Shown: one piece after another, positions 1 through 12,930 of the stretch | Position numbering within the stretch: the first letter of the stretch is position 1 | Layout of the letters: each line of letters begins with the position of its first letter | From: Williamsia deligens | Lineage (GTDB): Bacteria; Actinomycetota; Actinomycetes; Mycobacteriales; Mycobacteriaceae | Direction: 5' to 3' | DNA: 64,000 bases | NCBI RefSeq assembly: GCF_024171765.1 | Contig: NZ_JAMTCI010000002.1 | Span: forward strand, 372,001-436,000 | Program-made: the position numbers and the translations under genes | Notes under the pieces: model-generated | Told to the model about the DNA's origin: nothing | The model's input: the letters and a program-made list of their open reading frames with translations, nothing else | Databases searched by the model: none

Positions 1-46
1 CACGACGAAGACTGTCGCCGAGCGCCTCGCGTAACAACGCTGCCAT
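1..46 (-). CDS. clgR: ClgR-type XRE transcriptional regulator, 5' end only (partial)
   Basis: Only the first 15 codons lie in the window, reading MAALLREALGDSLRR; the gene runs off the left edge. The start ATG is at 44-46 on the minus strand, and a strong AGGAGG Shine-Dalgarno stands 5 nt upstream. This N-terminus resembles actinobacterial ClgR, a small helix-turn-helix activator of clp protease and stress genes. In M. tuberculosis clgR lies directly downstream of pgsA, the same arrangement as here. The identification rests on a short stretch plus synteny; the DNA-binding domain is outside the window. Confidence 0.7.
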   Translation of the reverse strand, partial: MAALLREALGDSLRR

Positions 47-117
47 GTTGCCCTCCTGGTCTCCCCCGGTGGAACGCATGATGACGACGATGCGTTCCCA
101 CCTGAGTGCGGACGACT

Positions 118-783
118 CTAGTCCGCGGGACCCTGCCCCGCCGCGCGCGTCCGATCGGCCTCACGCTGCCGGCCCTCGGCGCGGACCCGCACCGCCTGCC
201 AGATGTAGTCCAGGCCGGTGACGATGGTCATCACCACGGCCGCGGCCATCATGACGATCGCCGCCCAGTGCACCGGTCCGGGCAGGGGAAGGATGTAGAG
301 ACCGATGGCCAGCACCTGCAGCAGGGTCTTGAGCTTGCCACCCCGGCTGGCCGGGATGACGGCGTGTCGGATCACCCAGAACCGCAGACCCGTCACGCCG
401 AGCTCGCGGACGATGATGAGGACCGTGGCCCACCAGGCGAGGTCGCCCAGGAGGGACAGTCCGACCAGCGCGGCACCGATGAGCGCCTTGTCGGCGATCG
501 GGTCGGCCATCTTGCCGAAGTCGGTGATGAGCCCGCGACTACGTGCGATCTTGCCGTCGACCTGGTCGGTCACGGCGGCGACGGCGAACACCACCCAGGC
601 CGCCACCCGCCACAGCGGTTCGTGTCCGTCGCCGACGAACAGCGCCACGAGGAAGACGGGGACGAGCAGGATCCGGAAGATGGTCAGCGCGTTCGCAAGG
701 TTGACCACGGGGACATCGCTGACGGGGTCGGCGATGGGGTCGTCGGGGCGCGCATGCAGCGACTGGCGCAGGCGATCGGTCAC
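118..783 (-). CDS. pgsA: CDP-diacylglycerol--glycerol-3-phosphate 3-phosphatidyltransferase family protein
   Basis: This is an integral membrane CDP-alcohol phosphatidyltransferase that would transfer a phosphatidyl group from CDP-diacylglycerol, most likely to glycerol-3-phosphate. The family signature D-G-x2-A-R-x8-G-x3-D-x3-D is complete at residues 76-98 (D76, G77, A80, R81, G90, D94, D98), and the rest is hydrophobic helices. The frame opens at GTG 828. I chose GTG 783 (MTDRLRQ), which lies downstream of a GAGGGG sequence and gives 221 aa; the extra upstream residues are Arg-rich and look non-coding. It sits between clgR and argA as in M. tuberculosis (pgsA3). Substrate is inferred from family only. 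Confidence 0.9.
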   Translation of the reverse strand: MTDRLRQSLHARPDDPIADPVSDVPVVNLANALTIFRILLVPVFLVALFVGDGHEPLWRVAAWVVFAVAAVTDQVDGKIARSRGLITDFGKMADPIADKALIGAALVGLSLLGDLAWWATVLIIVRELGVTGLRFWVIRHAVIPASRGGKLKTLLQVLAIGLYILPLPGPVHWAAIVMMAAAVVMTIVTGLDYIWQAVRVRAEGRQREADRTRAAGQGPAD

Positions 784-917
784 CGGTACCACCCGCCCCT
801 CAGGACGGTCGCGGCACCGGGCGCGCACGGGCGCTCGCCGATCGTCCCGTGTCCCGCGTCACCCACGGTGACGAGCCTATCGGCCGGTCGTGCCCGGATA
901 CCGCGCAGGTCACCGAT

Positions 918-923
918 TACTGT
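918..923 (+). promoter_or_regulatory. -10 element of argA, leaderless type
   Basis: TACTGT lies exactly 7 nt before the ATG at 931 and there is no Shine-Dalgarno between, so transcription probably starts at or within a base or two of the start codon. Confidence 0.5.
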
Positions 924-930
924 GTCGCGC

Positions 931-1482
931 ATGGCAGACGACGACCCGCGGCCCGTCGTGTCGAGTCCGGTCGCATCGGCGCCCGACGGGGTCCTCATCC
1001 GGCGCGCGCGCACGTCGGATGTGGCTCGCATCAAAGAGATCATCGACATGTACGCCGGCCGCATCCTGCTCGAGAAGAACCTCGTCACGCTCTACGAGGC
1101 GGTCCAGGAGTTCTGGGTCGCCGAGCTCGACGGTGTCGTCGTCGGGTGTGGTGCCCTGCACGTCCTCTGGGCCGATCTGGGCGAGGTGCGCACGGTCGCG
1201 GTGGACCCGTCCTGTGTGGCACACGGCATCGGTCACCGGATCGTCGAACGGCTGATGGAGTGCGCGCGGGACCTGCAGCTGACGAGGGTGTTCGTGCTGA
1301 CCTTCGAGACCCGGTTCTTCGCACGCCACGGTTTCACCGAGATCGACGGCACGCCCGTCACCGCCGAGGTCTACGAGGAGATGTGCCGCTCCTACGACGC
1401 GGGCGTCGCGGAGTTCCTCGACCTGAGCTACGTCAAGCCCAACACCCTCGGCAACACGCGGATGCTCGCGACCCTGGCCTGA
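931..1482 (+). CDS. argA: Amino-acid N-acetyltransferase (GNAT, ArgA type)
   Basis: A 183-aa GNAT acetyltransferase, close in length to the stand-alone ArgA of mycobacteria, which acetylates L-glutamate or L-glutamine as the first step of arginine synthesis. The GNAT core is visible: V-R-T-V-A-V-D-P followed by an acetyl-CoA loop of the form G-I-G-H-R (about residues 89-103), and a late F-A-R-H-G-F motif typical of the fold. The start MADDDPRP is supported by a leaderless -10 just upstream; the frame stays open further upstream only as a shadow of pgsA. It is divergent from pgsA and convergent with the TerC gene. The exact substrate cannot be read from the sequence. Confidence 0.85.
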   Translation: MADDDPRPVVSSPVASAPDGVLIRRARTSDVARIKEIIDMYAGRILLEKNLVTLYEAVQEFWVAELDGVVVGCGALHVLWADLGEVRTVAVDPSCVAHGIGHRIVERLMECARDLQLTRVFVLTFETRFFARHGFTEIDGTPVTAEVYEEMCRSYDAGVAEFLDLSYVKPNTLGNTRMLATLA

Positions 1483-1500
1483 GGGGCCGGGGTCGCGAGC
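1464..1500. terminator. Bidirectional hairpin terminator between argA and the TerC gene
   Basis: A 16-bp stem (arms 1464-1479 and 1485-1500, one T-G wobble at 1475/1489) encloses a 5-nt loop that contains the argA stop codon. It lies between convergent genes and ends 11 bp before the TerC stop. There is no clear U-tract, as is common for actinobacterial terminators. Confidence 0.75.
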
Positions 1501-1510
1501 ACCGGTGTGA

Positions 1511-2551
1511 CTACTTCTCCGACGCCGCCGTGGACGGCTCGGTCACGGTCGGCGTCCCGCCTGGTCCACCGGTCTTGTCCGCGTCCCGCTTGGACTTGAC
1601 CAGGCTCGCGACGGTGGTGATCACCAGGACGCCGATGATGATGCTCAGCGACAGCCCGGTCGAGATCTCGGGGACCGCGATGTGCTCGCCGCCGTTGAGG
1701 AACGGCAGTGTGTTCTCGTGCAGTGCGTGCAGCACCAGCTTCACACCGATGAAGCCCAGGATGATCGACAGACCCCACGACAGGTAGACCAGCTTGTCGA
1801 GGAGACCGTCGAGCAGGAAGAACAGCTGACGCAGCCCCATGAGGGCGAACGCGTTCGCGGTGAACACGATGTAGGGCTCAGTGGTGAGGCCGTAGATCGC
1901 CGGGATCGAGTCGAGCGCGAACAGCACGTCGGTGAAGCCGATGACGATGAGGACCATCAGCATCGGGGTGGCCAGGCGCTTGCCGTTGATCTTGGTGAAC
2001 AGCTTGTCGCGGTTGTACTCATCGGTGGTGCGCAGGTACTTCTTGACGAACTTCATGATGGCGCTGTCGGCCTCGTCGTCCTCGTCCTCCGACGAGGTCG
2101 CCTCGCGGACGAGCTTGACGGCGGTGTAGATCAGGAACGCACCGAACAGGTAGAAGACCCAGCTGTAGGCGTTGATGGCCGCCGCGCCGACTGCGATGAA
2201 CGCACCGCGCATGACCAGGGCCATCACGATGCCGAGCAGCAGCACCTTCTGCTGGTACTCCCGCGGCACCGCGAACTTCGCCATGATGATGACGAAGACG
2301 AACAGGTTGTCCACCGAGAGGGCCTTCTCGGTGATGAAGCCGGCGTAGTACTCACCGCCGTAGGTGCCACCCCACTGCCACCAGACGTAGCCACCGAAGA
2401 TCAGCGCGATGGTGATGTAGACGGCCGACCACGCTCCGGACTCCTTGAGCGACGGGGCGTGTGGTGTTCGGACGTGGGCGAAGAAGTCGAAGACGAACAG
2501 TCCGGCGATCACCACGATGGTGACCAGCCAGACGGTCAGGGACACGTTCAC
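1511..2551 (-). CDS. TerC/Alx family membrane protein, probable manganese exporter
   Basis: A 346-aa polytopic membrane protein of the TerC family (E. coli Alx, B. subtilis YkoY/MeeF type). Members export Mn2+, protecting the cell from manganese excess or metallating exported enzymes. The two conserved acidic membrane motifs are present: EKALSVDNLFVFV and FALDSIPAIYGLT. A charged loop rich in D/E lies between the two halves, and the C-terminal tail is hydrophilic. The start is GTG 2551 (MNVSLTVW), because GGAGG lies 9 nt upstream; an in-frame ATG at 2575 has no Shine-Dalgarno. A Mn2+ riboswitch in the leader strongly supports a manganese role. The gene stands alone and is convergent with argA. 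Confidence 0.92.
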   Translation of the reverse strand: MNVSLTVWLVTIVVIAGLFVFDFFAHVRTPHAPSLKESGAWSAVYITIALIFGGYVWWQWGGTYGGEYYAGFITEKALSVDNLFVFVIIMAKFAVPREYQQKVLLLGIVMALVMRGAFIAVGAAAINAYSWVFYLFGAFLIYTAVKLVREATSSEDEDDEADSAIMKFVKKYLRTTDEYNRDKLFTKINGKRLATPMLMVLIVIGFTDVLFALDSIPAIYGLTTEPYIVFTANAFALMGLRQLFFLLDGLLDKLVYLSWGLSIILGFIGVKLVLHALHENTLPFLNGGEHIAVPEISTGLSLSIIIGVLVITTVASLVKSKRDADKTGGPGGTPTVTEPSTAASEK

Positions 2552-2584
2552 GACAGGATTCCTCCAGCTCTCCATGCAAGGGCG

Positions 2585-2713
2585 CCAGAGGTCTCTCCCA
2601 CCCGATCATCGATCGGGCCGACATCCCGGAACAGGGGCGGACATCGGTGATCTGCACCGATGGAACCCGTGAACGTATTGACGAGACTGCCGCGACAGGG
2701 ATACTCCCCTCGA
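2585..2713 (-). ncRNA. yybP-ykoY manganese riboswitch in the TerC leader
   Basis: Read on the minus strand, the leader contains the hallmark elements of the yybP-ykoY class in order. These are GGGGAGTA (2709-2702), CGTCAATACGT (2683-2673) and a closing GAGACC (2595-2590). P1 can form between CGAGG (2712-2708) and CCTCTG (2591-2586) with one bulged base. The 3' boundary is about 35 nt before the GTG start and close to the GGAGG, so control by terminator or Shine-Dalgarno occlusion is possible. Mn2+ sensing and association with TerC-family genes are established for this riboswitch class; the structure here was judged by eye. Confidence 0.88.
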
Positions 2714-2724
2714 AAGCAAAGACT

Positions 2725-2730
2725 ACTTTA
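2725..2730 (-). promoter_or_regulatory. -10 element driving the riboswitch-TerC transcript
   Basis: TAAAGT on the minus strand places the transcription start about 7-10 nt downstream, right at the 5' edge of the riboswitch. No convincing -35 was seen. Confidence 0.5.
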
Positions 2731-2791
2731 CCTTTGGTTTGGCATGCGTGCATCATCGCAGGTCAGAGGCATGGTCAACCGGGCGCGTCGG

Positions 2792-5665
2792 TCATTCGTC
2801 GTCGTCGGCACCTGCGACCCCACCGCGGATGGACGCCATCACCCCCGCGAGGTCCTCGGGCTTGACGAGCACCTCGCGCGCCTTGGACCCCTCGCTGGGG
2901 CCCACGACCCCGCGGGTCTCCATGAGGTCCATCAGGCGGCCGGCCTTGGCGAAGCCCACGCGCAGTTTGCGCTGCAGCATCGACGTCGACCCGAACTGGC
3001 TGGACACCACCAGCTCGATCGCCTGCAGCAGGTCGTCGAGATCGCCACCGATGTCGGCGTCGATGTCCTTGGCGTCCGACGCCTTCTGGGAGGTGACACC
3101 CTCGTCGTACTGCGGCTGCGCCTGCTCCTTGGCGAACTCGACGACGGCCGAGATCTCCTCGTCGGTGATGAACGCGCCCTGCATGCGGATCGGACGGTTC
3201 GCACCCATGGGGATGAACAACCCGTCGCCCATGCCGATGAGCTTCTCCGCACCCGGCTGGTCGAGGATGACGCGCGAGTCCGTCAACGACGACGTCGCGA
3301 AGGCGAGCCGCGACGGGACGTTGGTCTTGATCAGTCCGGTCACGACGTCGACCGAGGGTCGCTGCGTCGCGAGCACGAGGTGGATACCGGCCGCACGGGC
3401 CTTCTGCGTGATGCGGACGATCGCGTCCTCGACGTCCTTCGGCGCGGTCATCATCAGGTCGGCGAGCTCGTCGACGATCGCCAGGATGTACGGGTACGGG
3501 CGGTACACCCGCTGCGACCCGAGCGGTGTCGTGATCTCGCCGGACCGCACCTTGCTGTTGAAGTCGTCGATGTGGCGCACCCGCGACGCCTTCATGTCCT
3601 GGTAGCGCTGCTCCATCTCCTCGACCAACCACGCGAGCGCGGCCGCGGCCTTCTTCGGCTGCGTGATGATCGGGGTGATCAGGTGCGGGATGCCCTCGTA
3701 CGGCGTCAGTTCCACCATCTTCGGGTCGATGAGGATCATGCGGACGTCGTCCGGCGTGGCCCGTGTCAGCAGGGAGACCAGCATGGAGTTGACGAAGCTC
3801 GACTTGCCCGAACCGGTGGAGCCCGCGACGAGCAGGTGCGGCATCTTCGCGAGGTTGGCCGAGACGAAGTCGCCCTCGATGTCCTTGCCCAGGCCGATGA
3901 CGAGTGGATGGGTGTCGGTACGGGTGGCCGGCGCCTTGAGGACGTCGGCCAGGCGGACCATCTCGCGGTCGGAGTTGGGCACCTCGATGCCGACGGCCGA
4001 CTTGCCGGGGATGGGTGCGAGCAACCGGACGTTGTCGGTCGCGGCGGCGTAGGCGATGTTGCGGGCCAGTGCGGTGATCTTCTCGACCTTGACGCCGGGA
4101 CCGAGCTCGACCTCGTATCGGGTGACGGTGGGGCCCCGGGTGAACCCGGTGACCGCCGCATCGATCTTGAACTGCTCGAGCACCGCGGTGATGCGGTCGA
4201 TCATGTCGTCGTTCGACGCGCTCCGCGTCCGCGGTGGGTCACCGTCGACGAGCAGCGACGCGGGTGGGAGGCGGTAGTCCCCCTCGAGGGGACGATCGAC
4301 GAGCTCGTCGGTGTCGGTGTGTGTCGCGACCGGCGCCGGCGGTGGCGGGATCCGGGTCGGGGTCGGCGTGGCGGCCCTCGGGGTGGACGCCCGTCGGCGA
4401 CGCGGCAACACCTCGGTGAGCTTCTCGTCGACACCGGGTGCGGAGTCGTCGATGAGAGGTTCGGTCAGTGCCTCGCTCGCTGTCACCGGGCGGTGGCGGA
4501 CGGGCGGGGTGTCGATCGGGTCGGGCGGGTAGTTGTCGTAGGGGTCGCGGGGGTGGGCAGCGCTGTAGGGGTCGTCGAGATCAGCGACCTCCCCCGTGTC
4601 CCACTCGTCGTCGAGGAGATCGTGGTCGTCGTCCGCGGTCGCGTGGGCCCGCATCACGCCGAGGTAGTCCCCGACGCGGGTGACCGCCTCGCGCACCGTC
4701 ATCCGCAGGGCCAGAAGCACCCCGAACATCATGCACAGCAGCAGGATCGGCACCGACACCCACGCGGTCAGACCGGTCGTGAGGGGTCCGGCGGCGGCGA
4801 AGCCGAGGAAACCGCCCGCACGCAGGCGGCCGTCGAAGTCGATGGGTGCGCCGGCGAGGAGGTGCCACAGTCCGAGCACCGGCAGGCCGGTCAGCAGGGC
4901 CACCCCGATGCGACGTCCACGGTCGGCGGGGTTCGGTCCGCGACGCATGAGCGCGACGGCCGCGACGACCGCGAGGATCGGGACGACCACGGCGGCGGAC
5001 CCCACGACCGCCCGGACGAGGGTGTCGACGAACGCACCGACGGGGCCTGCGGCGTGGACCCACACCGACGCGCCGACGAGGATCGCCACCGCGAGCAGCC
5101 CCAGGGCGACACCGTCGCGACGATGACCGGGCACGGCCGGGGCGCCGCCCGGCCCGGCGACAACGTCGTCGGAACCCGCGAACGGGTCGGCGAATGCGCC
5201 GGTGTCGAGATCGTCGTCGCCGTCCCAGTCCTCGGCGTCACCGACAGCCCGTCGTCCCGCACCGGCCGAGGCCGGTTCGGCGCCGATCCGGGCGACCGCG
5301 CCGACACCGCGCGCCAATGCCATCCAGCCGGCCCCCACGCCTCGGCCCACTCCCCGACCGACCGCGCGCGCCGCGGCGCGCGTCTGCGGGGCCTGACGCT
5401 CCTCGACCATGGTCGCCGCGGGGGCGCGACGACCGGTCGACGTGGTCGGCGACTTCTTCGTCGACGCGGTGCGTGCGGACGCGCCGCCCCGGGTGCCGGC
5501 GGAGGCCCGCGATCGCGATGCGGTGGATCGGGATGCGGTCCCCCGGCCCGTCGTGCTCGCCGTGCCGGCCGACCGTCGCGTCGACGAGGTGCGCCGTCCG
5601 GAGGCGGCGGTCTTCGACTTCGAGGTGGACGCGGCGGACCCGCGGGCCGTCGACTTGGGGCTCAT
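2792..5665 (-). CDS. ftsK: DNA translocase FtsK/SpoIIIE
   Basis: A 957-aa septal DNA pump that moves chromosome ends through the closing division site. In order it has a basic Ser/Thr/Ala/Arg-rich cytoplasmic tail (residues 1 to about 100), several membrane helices up to about residue 300, a Pro-rich linker, and the RecA-like motor. The motor has Walker [10 protein letters not shown] at about residue 615 and a Walker B region [11 protein letters not shown] at about residue 730. A C-terminal winged-helix gamma domain follows. The frame stays open upstream, but ATG 5665 has a leaderless TATCCT 7 nt before it. Convergence with the large antisense open frame is only a high-GC shadow. The neighbourhood pgsA-argA-ftsK matches M. 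tuberculosis. Confidence 0.95.
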   Translation of the reverse strand: MSPKSTARGSAASTSKSKTAASGRRTSSTRRSAGTASTTGRGTASRSTASRSRASAGTRGGASARTASTKKSPTTSTGRRAPAATMVEERQAPQTRAAARAVGRGVGRGVGAGWMALARGVGAVARIGAEPASAGAGRRAVGDAEDWDGDDDLDTGAFADPFAGSDDVVAGPGGAPAVPGHRRDGVALGLLAVAILVGASVWVHAAGPVGAFVDTLVRAVVGSAAVVVPILAVVAAVALMRRGPNPADRGRRIGVALLTGLPVLGLWHLLAGAPIDFDGRLRAGGFLGFAAAGPLTTGLTAWVSVPILLLCMMFGVLLALRMTVREAVTRVGDYLGVMRAHATADDDHDLLDDEWDTGEVADLDDPYSAAHPRDPYDNYPPDPIDTPPVRHRPVTASEALTEPLIDDSAPGVDEKLTEVLPRRRRASTPRAATPTPTRIPPPPAPVATHTDTDELVDRPLEGDYRLPPASLLVDGDPPRTRSASNDDMIDRITAVLEQFKIDAAVTGFTRGPTVTRYEVELGPGVKVEKITALARNIAYAAATDNVRLLAPIPGKSAVGIEVPNSDREMVRLADVLKAPATRTDTHPLVIGLGKDIEGDFVSANLAKMPHLLVAGSTGSGKSSFVNSMLVSLLTRATPDDVRMILIDPKMVELTPYEGIPHLITPIITQPKKAAAALAWLVEEMEQRYQDMKASRVRHIDDFNSKVRSGEITTPLGSQRVYRPYPYILAIVDELADLMMTAPKDVEDAIVRITQKARAAGIHLVLATQRPSVDVVTGLIKTNVPSRLAFATSSLTDSRVILDQPGAEKLIGMGDGLFIPMGANRPIRMQGAFITDEEISAVVEFAKEQAQPQYDEGVTSQKASDAKDIDADIGGDLDDLLQAIELVVSSQFGSTSMLQRKLRVGFAKAGRLMDLMETRGVVGPSEGSKAREVLVKPEDLAGVMASIRGGVAGADDDE

Positions 5666-5672
5666 GACCGTC

Positions 5673-5678
5673 AGGATA
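5673..5678 (-). promoter_or_regulatory. -10 element of ftsK, leaderless type
   Basis: TATCCT lies 7 nt upstream of the chosen ATG with no Shine-Dalgarno in between. It fixes the start to MSPKSTAR rather than the upstream in-frame codons. Confidence 0.55.
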
Positions 5679-5756
5679 AACCGCAACAGCCACAGAAGCC
5701 CCGTGCACCTCACCGGTCACACGGGCGGTGTGTCTGTTTCGTGACGTGCCGGGTGA

Positions 5757-6377
5757 TCAGAGTCCGCGCGACGCCCCGCGCACCGACTCCACGGCGGAGT
5801 CGGATCCGGTGAACTCCACGCGGACGGCGTCCCTGCCGAAGGCGAACAACATCAGCTCTCCGATATCGCCGGTGATGGTCACGGCGGGGCCGGAACCCGT
5901 GGTCAGCACCTCGCCGCCTGCAGGGTCCACGAGGGTGAGACGGGCCGGGACGGAGCGCAGGAGCGGCTTACCCATGCGCTTGAGCGTGGACGTCAGGGCC
6001 GAGTGCAGGCCGGTCGGGAGGGTCCGGGGCTCCCACCCGGTCGACCCGCGCCGCACGTCCTCGTGATGCACGAAGAACTCCGCCGTGTTCGCCAGCCCCT
6101 CGACGAGGCGGAACGGCGACCACAACGGCGGCCCGGACGCGAAACGCCCGACGAGCCCGGCGTAGTCGCCGCGGGCGTACGAGTTCTGGACGCGCTCGGT
6201 GTACCCGGCGAGGAACGGGACGAGGATCCCCGGCGCCGCGTCCGGTCGGGACTCGCGGACGACGAGATGCGCGAGCAGGTCGCGGGTCTGCCAGCCCCCG
6301 CAGAGGGTGGGCGCGTCGGGCCCCGCCTCGCGGAACGTCTGGGCCAGGGCTGCGCGTTCATCGGAGACGACACTCAT
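5757..6377 (-). CDS. TIGR03085-type metal-binding protein (mycothiol-dependent maleylpyruvate isomerase/DinB-like fold)
   Basis: A 206-aa soluble protein with the actinobacterial TIGR03085 pattern. An N-terminal DinB-like helical bundle contains C-G-G-W-x-T-R-D-L-L-A-H-L (about residues 26-38), where the His would be a metal ligand. A later histidine pair falls in F-F-V-H-H-E-D-V-R-R, about residues 100-109. The C-terminal third resembles an SCP2-like or wyosine-like sensor domain common in this family. Substrate and reaction are unknown; relatives include mycothiol-dependent isomerases and transferases. The gene stands alone between RNase J and ftsK on the same strand, with its own leaderless promoter. 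Confidence 0.75.
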   Translation of the reverse strand: MSVVSDERAALAQTFREAGPDAPTLCGGWQTRDLLAHLVVRESRPDAAPGILVPFLAGYTERVQNSYARGDYAGLVGRFASGPPLWSPFRLVEGLANTAEFFVHHEDVRRGSTGWEPRTLPTGLHSALTSTLKRMGKPLLRSVPARLTLVDPAGGEVLTTGSGPAVTITGDIGELMLFAFGRDAVRVEFTGSDSAVESVRGASRGL

Positions 6378-6383
6378 GCGACG

Positions 6384-6389
6384 ACCCTA
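6384..6389 (-). promoter_or_regulatory. -10 element, leaderless type, for the TIGR03085 gene
   Basis: TAGGGT stands exactly 6 nt upstream of ATG 6377, with no room for a ribosome binding site. Confidence 0.6.
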
Positions 6390-6438
6390 TCGCCGAGCCG
6401 CGCGAGGAGGGGCCGCACGATCGGCGAACCTCCGCGTG

Positions 6439-10261
<3,823 letters not shown>

Positions 10262-10393
10262 CGTCACACTCCTCGTCCGCGGGGCGTCCGCGGTGTCGAT
10301 TGTCCGGGGTGGGGCGCGCGGCGGACCCACCGGCCCCACCGGGCGGTCGTGCGCGAGACTGGTCGGGCGACCACGTCGACACCGGAGGCCACG

Positions 10394-11188
10394 ATGATCA
10401 CCACCTCGATCCGTTCGGCGACGTCCGCGCTGCTGGCGGTGGTCGTCATCGCCGCACCGGTCGCGACGACCGCCGTCGCCGACGCGTCGCCGGCCGCGTC
10501 CGCCGCCGTGACGCAACGCTCGCTCGACCTCGTCGGCGCCCCGAACGCCCGCACGCTCGCCGGGTACACCGGCGCTGACGGGCGGGTCGTCGACGATCTC
10601 GTCGTCCGCAGCGACAACCTGTCGCGTCTCACGACCGACGACCTCACGCGGCTGAGGTCCCGTGACGTGCGGCTCATCGTCGACCTCCGGACCCCGGTCG
10701 AGCGCGCGCTGCAGCCGGATCGCCCGGTGCCGGGCGCGACGACGCGTGTCCGCGACGTGCTCGGGCGGGCACCGATCACGACACTGATCGACCTGCCCGC
10801 CGCGTACCGGGCCTTCGTCACCGACCCCGGCGCGCGCTCGGCCATCGGGGCGACCCTGCGCGACATCGCCGCCGAGACGACGCGTGGGCATCGAGTCCTG
10901 GTCCACTGCACCGCGGGCAAGGACCGCACGGGGTGGGTCGCGGCGGTCCTGCTGAGCATCCTCGGCGTGGACCGCGCGACCGTCGACGCGGACTACCTCG
11001 TCAGCAACGCCTCTCGGCACACGACGTCGCGGGACCCGGTGAACGGCGTCTCCCTCGACTGGCTCCGGTCGTCGTTCCGTCTCGTCGACACCCGGTACGG
11101 CGGGATGGACGGGTACGTGCGAGAGGGCCTCGGACTCGACGCGTCGGTGACGGGTTCACTGCGTTCAGCACTGCTCGCGCCGCGCTGA
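10394..11188 (+). CDS. Secreted tyrosine-protein phosphatase (MptpB/PtpB-like)
   Basis: A 264-aa phosphatase with the Cys-x5-Arg active-site loop [10 protein letters not shown] at residues 171-180 (nucleophile C172, R178). This is the expanded K-D-R-T-G form found in MptpB, the dual-specificity phosphatase/phosphoinositide phosphatase secreted by M. tuberculosis. Unlike MptpB as I know it, this protein has a classical N-terminal signal sequence (residues 1 to about 36, ending A-D-A-S-P-A-A-S-A). It should therefore be exported. The general-acid region falls in I-V-D-L-R-T-P-V-E. Start ATG 10394 has GGAGG 6 nt upstream. It is divergent from thyX. Substrate is unknown. Confidence 0.88.
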   Translation: MITTSIRSATSALLAVVVIAAPVATTAVADASPAASAAVTQRSLDLVGAPNARTLAGYTGADGRVVDDLVVRSDNLSRLTTDDLTRLRSRDVRLIVDLRTPVERALQPDRPVPGATTRVRDVLGRAPITTLIDLPAAYRAFVTDPGARSAIGATLRDIAAETTRGHRVLVHCTAGKDRTGWVAAVLLSILGVDRATVDADYLVSNASRHTTSRDPVNGVSLDWLRSSFRLVDTRYGGMDGYVREGLGLDASVTGSLRSALLAPR

Positions 11189-11194
11189 CCCGTC

Positions 11195-12436
11195 TCACCC
11201 CACTGCCGTGCGCAGCTCCCGGGCGAGATCGCCGCGATCGGCGACCACGACACCCTCGGCGCCGAGCCACTGCGCCATCGACTGCAGGTCGGCCGCCAGC
11301 GCGATGCTGATCCCGACGCGGTCGACACCGTCCTCGGCGTGTGAGGCCTGCACCCGCAGCACACGCTCGCCGCGATCGTGCTTGAGATCGACTCGGGCGC
11401 CGATGGTCTCGTCCCACAGGTACGGGAAGACGTAGTAGCCGAAACGCCGCTGCGGTTCGGGGACGTAGATCTCGATGCGGTAGTCCATGCCGAACAGCCG
11501 CGCGAGCCGGGGCCGGAAGAAGACAAGCGGGTCGAACGGCGCCAGCAGGGCCGTCGCCGTGACCGACCGCGGGGCGCGCGCTCCCGGGTGCAGGTACGCG
11601 GGCACGTCCCAGCCCCGAACACCCACCGGGGTCAGGTCACCGGCCTCGAGCAACCTGGCCAGAGAGTCACGGGCATCGCGCACCGGGAGTCGGAAGTAGT
11701 CGCGCAGATCCGTCTCGGTCGCGACACCGAGCGCCGCTGCCGCGCGGCGCATCAGGGCGTCGATCGCGTCGTCGCGGGGGATGTGCCGGGCGTGACGCTC
11801 CTCTCCCACCACGCGCTGGGCGAGGTCGTAGTGGCGGGCGAAGGTGCTGTCGCGGACGGCGGCGAGTTCCCCGGCGGCGAGCATCACCTCGCAGGTGTGT
11901 TTGACCTCGCTGCGGTCCCACCACGATCCGCGTCGCGGTCCTTCGCGCCGGCGCCCGAGCGCCTCCTCGAGCATCCCGCCGGTGGACGGACCCAGGTCGG
12001 CGATGGCGGCTCGGACCTCGGCGCGCAGTCGCGTCTGAGACGTGCTCTCCGATGTGGCACGGGTGTACCGCCCGAAGCGGTAATCGTCCATACGCCACCC
12101 GAACAACGGCCAGTCCTCGACGTCGATGAGCGCGGCCTCGTGCGCCCAGTACTCGGTGAGCAGGCGCGGGCGACGAGCGGTCGAGCGCCACGCGGCCTCG
12201 TCCAACAGGCCGACGTCGTAGCCGCCGAGTCGACTGAACACCGGCATGTAGTGGGCGCGGACGGCGACGTTGACCGAGTCGATCTGCAGGACACCGAGTC
12301 GGTCGACGACACGTTTCAGGTGGCGACGGGTGGCCTTCCCGGTGGGGGGCTTGTCGGCGAATCCCTGAGCGGCGAGGGCGATTCTGCGAGCGGTGGCCGG
12401 CGACAGCGTGCGCTGCGGAACCGCGGGACTGCTCAC
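11195..12436 (-). CDS. Winged-helix DNA-binding protein, YcaQ/AlkZ DNA glycosylase family
   Basis: A 413-aa HTH_42 protein. E. coli YcaQ of this family is a glycosylase that unhooks interstrand crosslinks and alkylated bases, while Streptomyces AlkZ protects against azinomycin. The catalytic Q-phi-D/Q-phi-Q loop reads Q51-I52-D53 (LQIDSVNV), matching the YcaQ-like QID form. Other family features are the W-A-H-E-A-A segment and a C-terminal R-P-R-L-A-R-L-F-G-M-D-Y-R-I-E-I-Y block. The GTG start overlaps the dfrA stop as GTGA, making it the third gene of thyA-dfrA-ycaQ. The pairing suggests co-expression with nucleotide synthesis; activity is inferred only from the motif. Confidence 0.82.
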   Translation of the reverse strand: MSSPAVPQRTLSPATARRIALAAQGFADKPPTGKATRRHLKRVVDRLGVLQIDSVNVAVRAHYMPVFSRLGGYDVGLLDEAAWRSTARRPRLLTEYWAHEAALIDVEDWPLFGWRMDDYRFGRYTRATSESTSQTRLRAEVRAAIADLGPSTGGMLEEALGRRREGPRRGSWWDRSEVKHTCEVMLAAGELAAVRDSTFARHYDLAQRVVGEERHARHIPRDDAIDALMRRAAAALGVATETDLRDYFRLPVRDARDSLARLLEAGDLTPVGVRGWDVPAYLHPGARAPRSVTATALLAPFDPLVFFRPRLARLFGMDYRIEIYVPEPQRRFGYYVFPYLWDETIGARVDLKHDRGERVLRVQASHAEDGVDRVGISIALAADLQSMAQWLGAEGVVVADRGDLARELRTAVG

Positions 12437-12930
12437 GCCCGTCGGACGAGGTCGCGGTAGCGGTAGCGGACCCCCGAGCTCGAGGTCTGCCACCCGTGGT
12501 CGGTCGTGTCCCACCGTTCCTCGTCGACGACGGGCGCGTACGCGTCCGGGTCCTCGACGGTCACGTCCACGTCGGTGATCCAGAGGGTGTCCGCGTACTC
12601 CATCGCGGCGGCGTAGATCTCGCCACCACCGGTGACCACGACGGTGTCGTCCTCCCCGCGGGCGAGATCCAGCGCCGACTGCACGTCGTGGACTGTCGTC
12701 GCACCGACGTCGGACCACGACTCGTCCCTGGTCACGACGATGTTGTGGCGGTTCGGCAACGGACGGAACCGGGGCGGGAGCGAGTCCCACGTGCGACGAC
12801 CCATGACGACGGGGTGCCCGGTGGTCAGCTCACGGAAACGGCGTTGGTCCTCGGGGACCCGCCACGGGATGGCGTTCCCGCTCCCGATGGCACCGGCACG
12901 ATCAGCGGCCCAGATGAGCGCGACGGTCAT
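12433..12930 (-). CDS. dfrA: Dihydrofolate reductase
   Basis: A 165-aa NADPH-dependent dihydrofolate reductase that regenerates tetrahydrofolate, chiefly from the dihydrofolate released by ThyA. Family landmarks are A-I-P-W-R-V-P-E-D (about residues 20-28, with the active-site acidic residue), [11 protein letters not shown], and G-G-G-E-I-Y. Its ATG overlaps the thyA stop as ATGA and its TGA overlaps the next gene's GTG, so all three genes are probably translated in series. Length and motifs are normal. Trimethoprim contact changes cannot be judged by eye. Confidence 0.96.
   Translation of the reverse strand: MTVALIWAADRAGAIGSGNAIPWRVPEDQRRFRELTTGHPVVMGRRTWDSLPPRFRPLPNRHNIVVTRDESWSDVGATTVHDVQSALDLARGEDDTVVVTGGGEIYAAAMEYADTLWITDVDVTVEDPDAYAPVVDEERWDTTDHGWQTSSSGVRYRYRDLVRRA

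Noticed and set aside
2660-5812. Very long open frame on the plus strand opposite ftsK
   Set aside because: High-GC antisense shadow: composition is His/Arg/Asp-rich without domains, whereas the minus strand encodes a complete FtsK.
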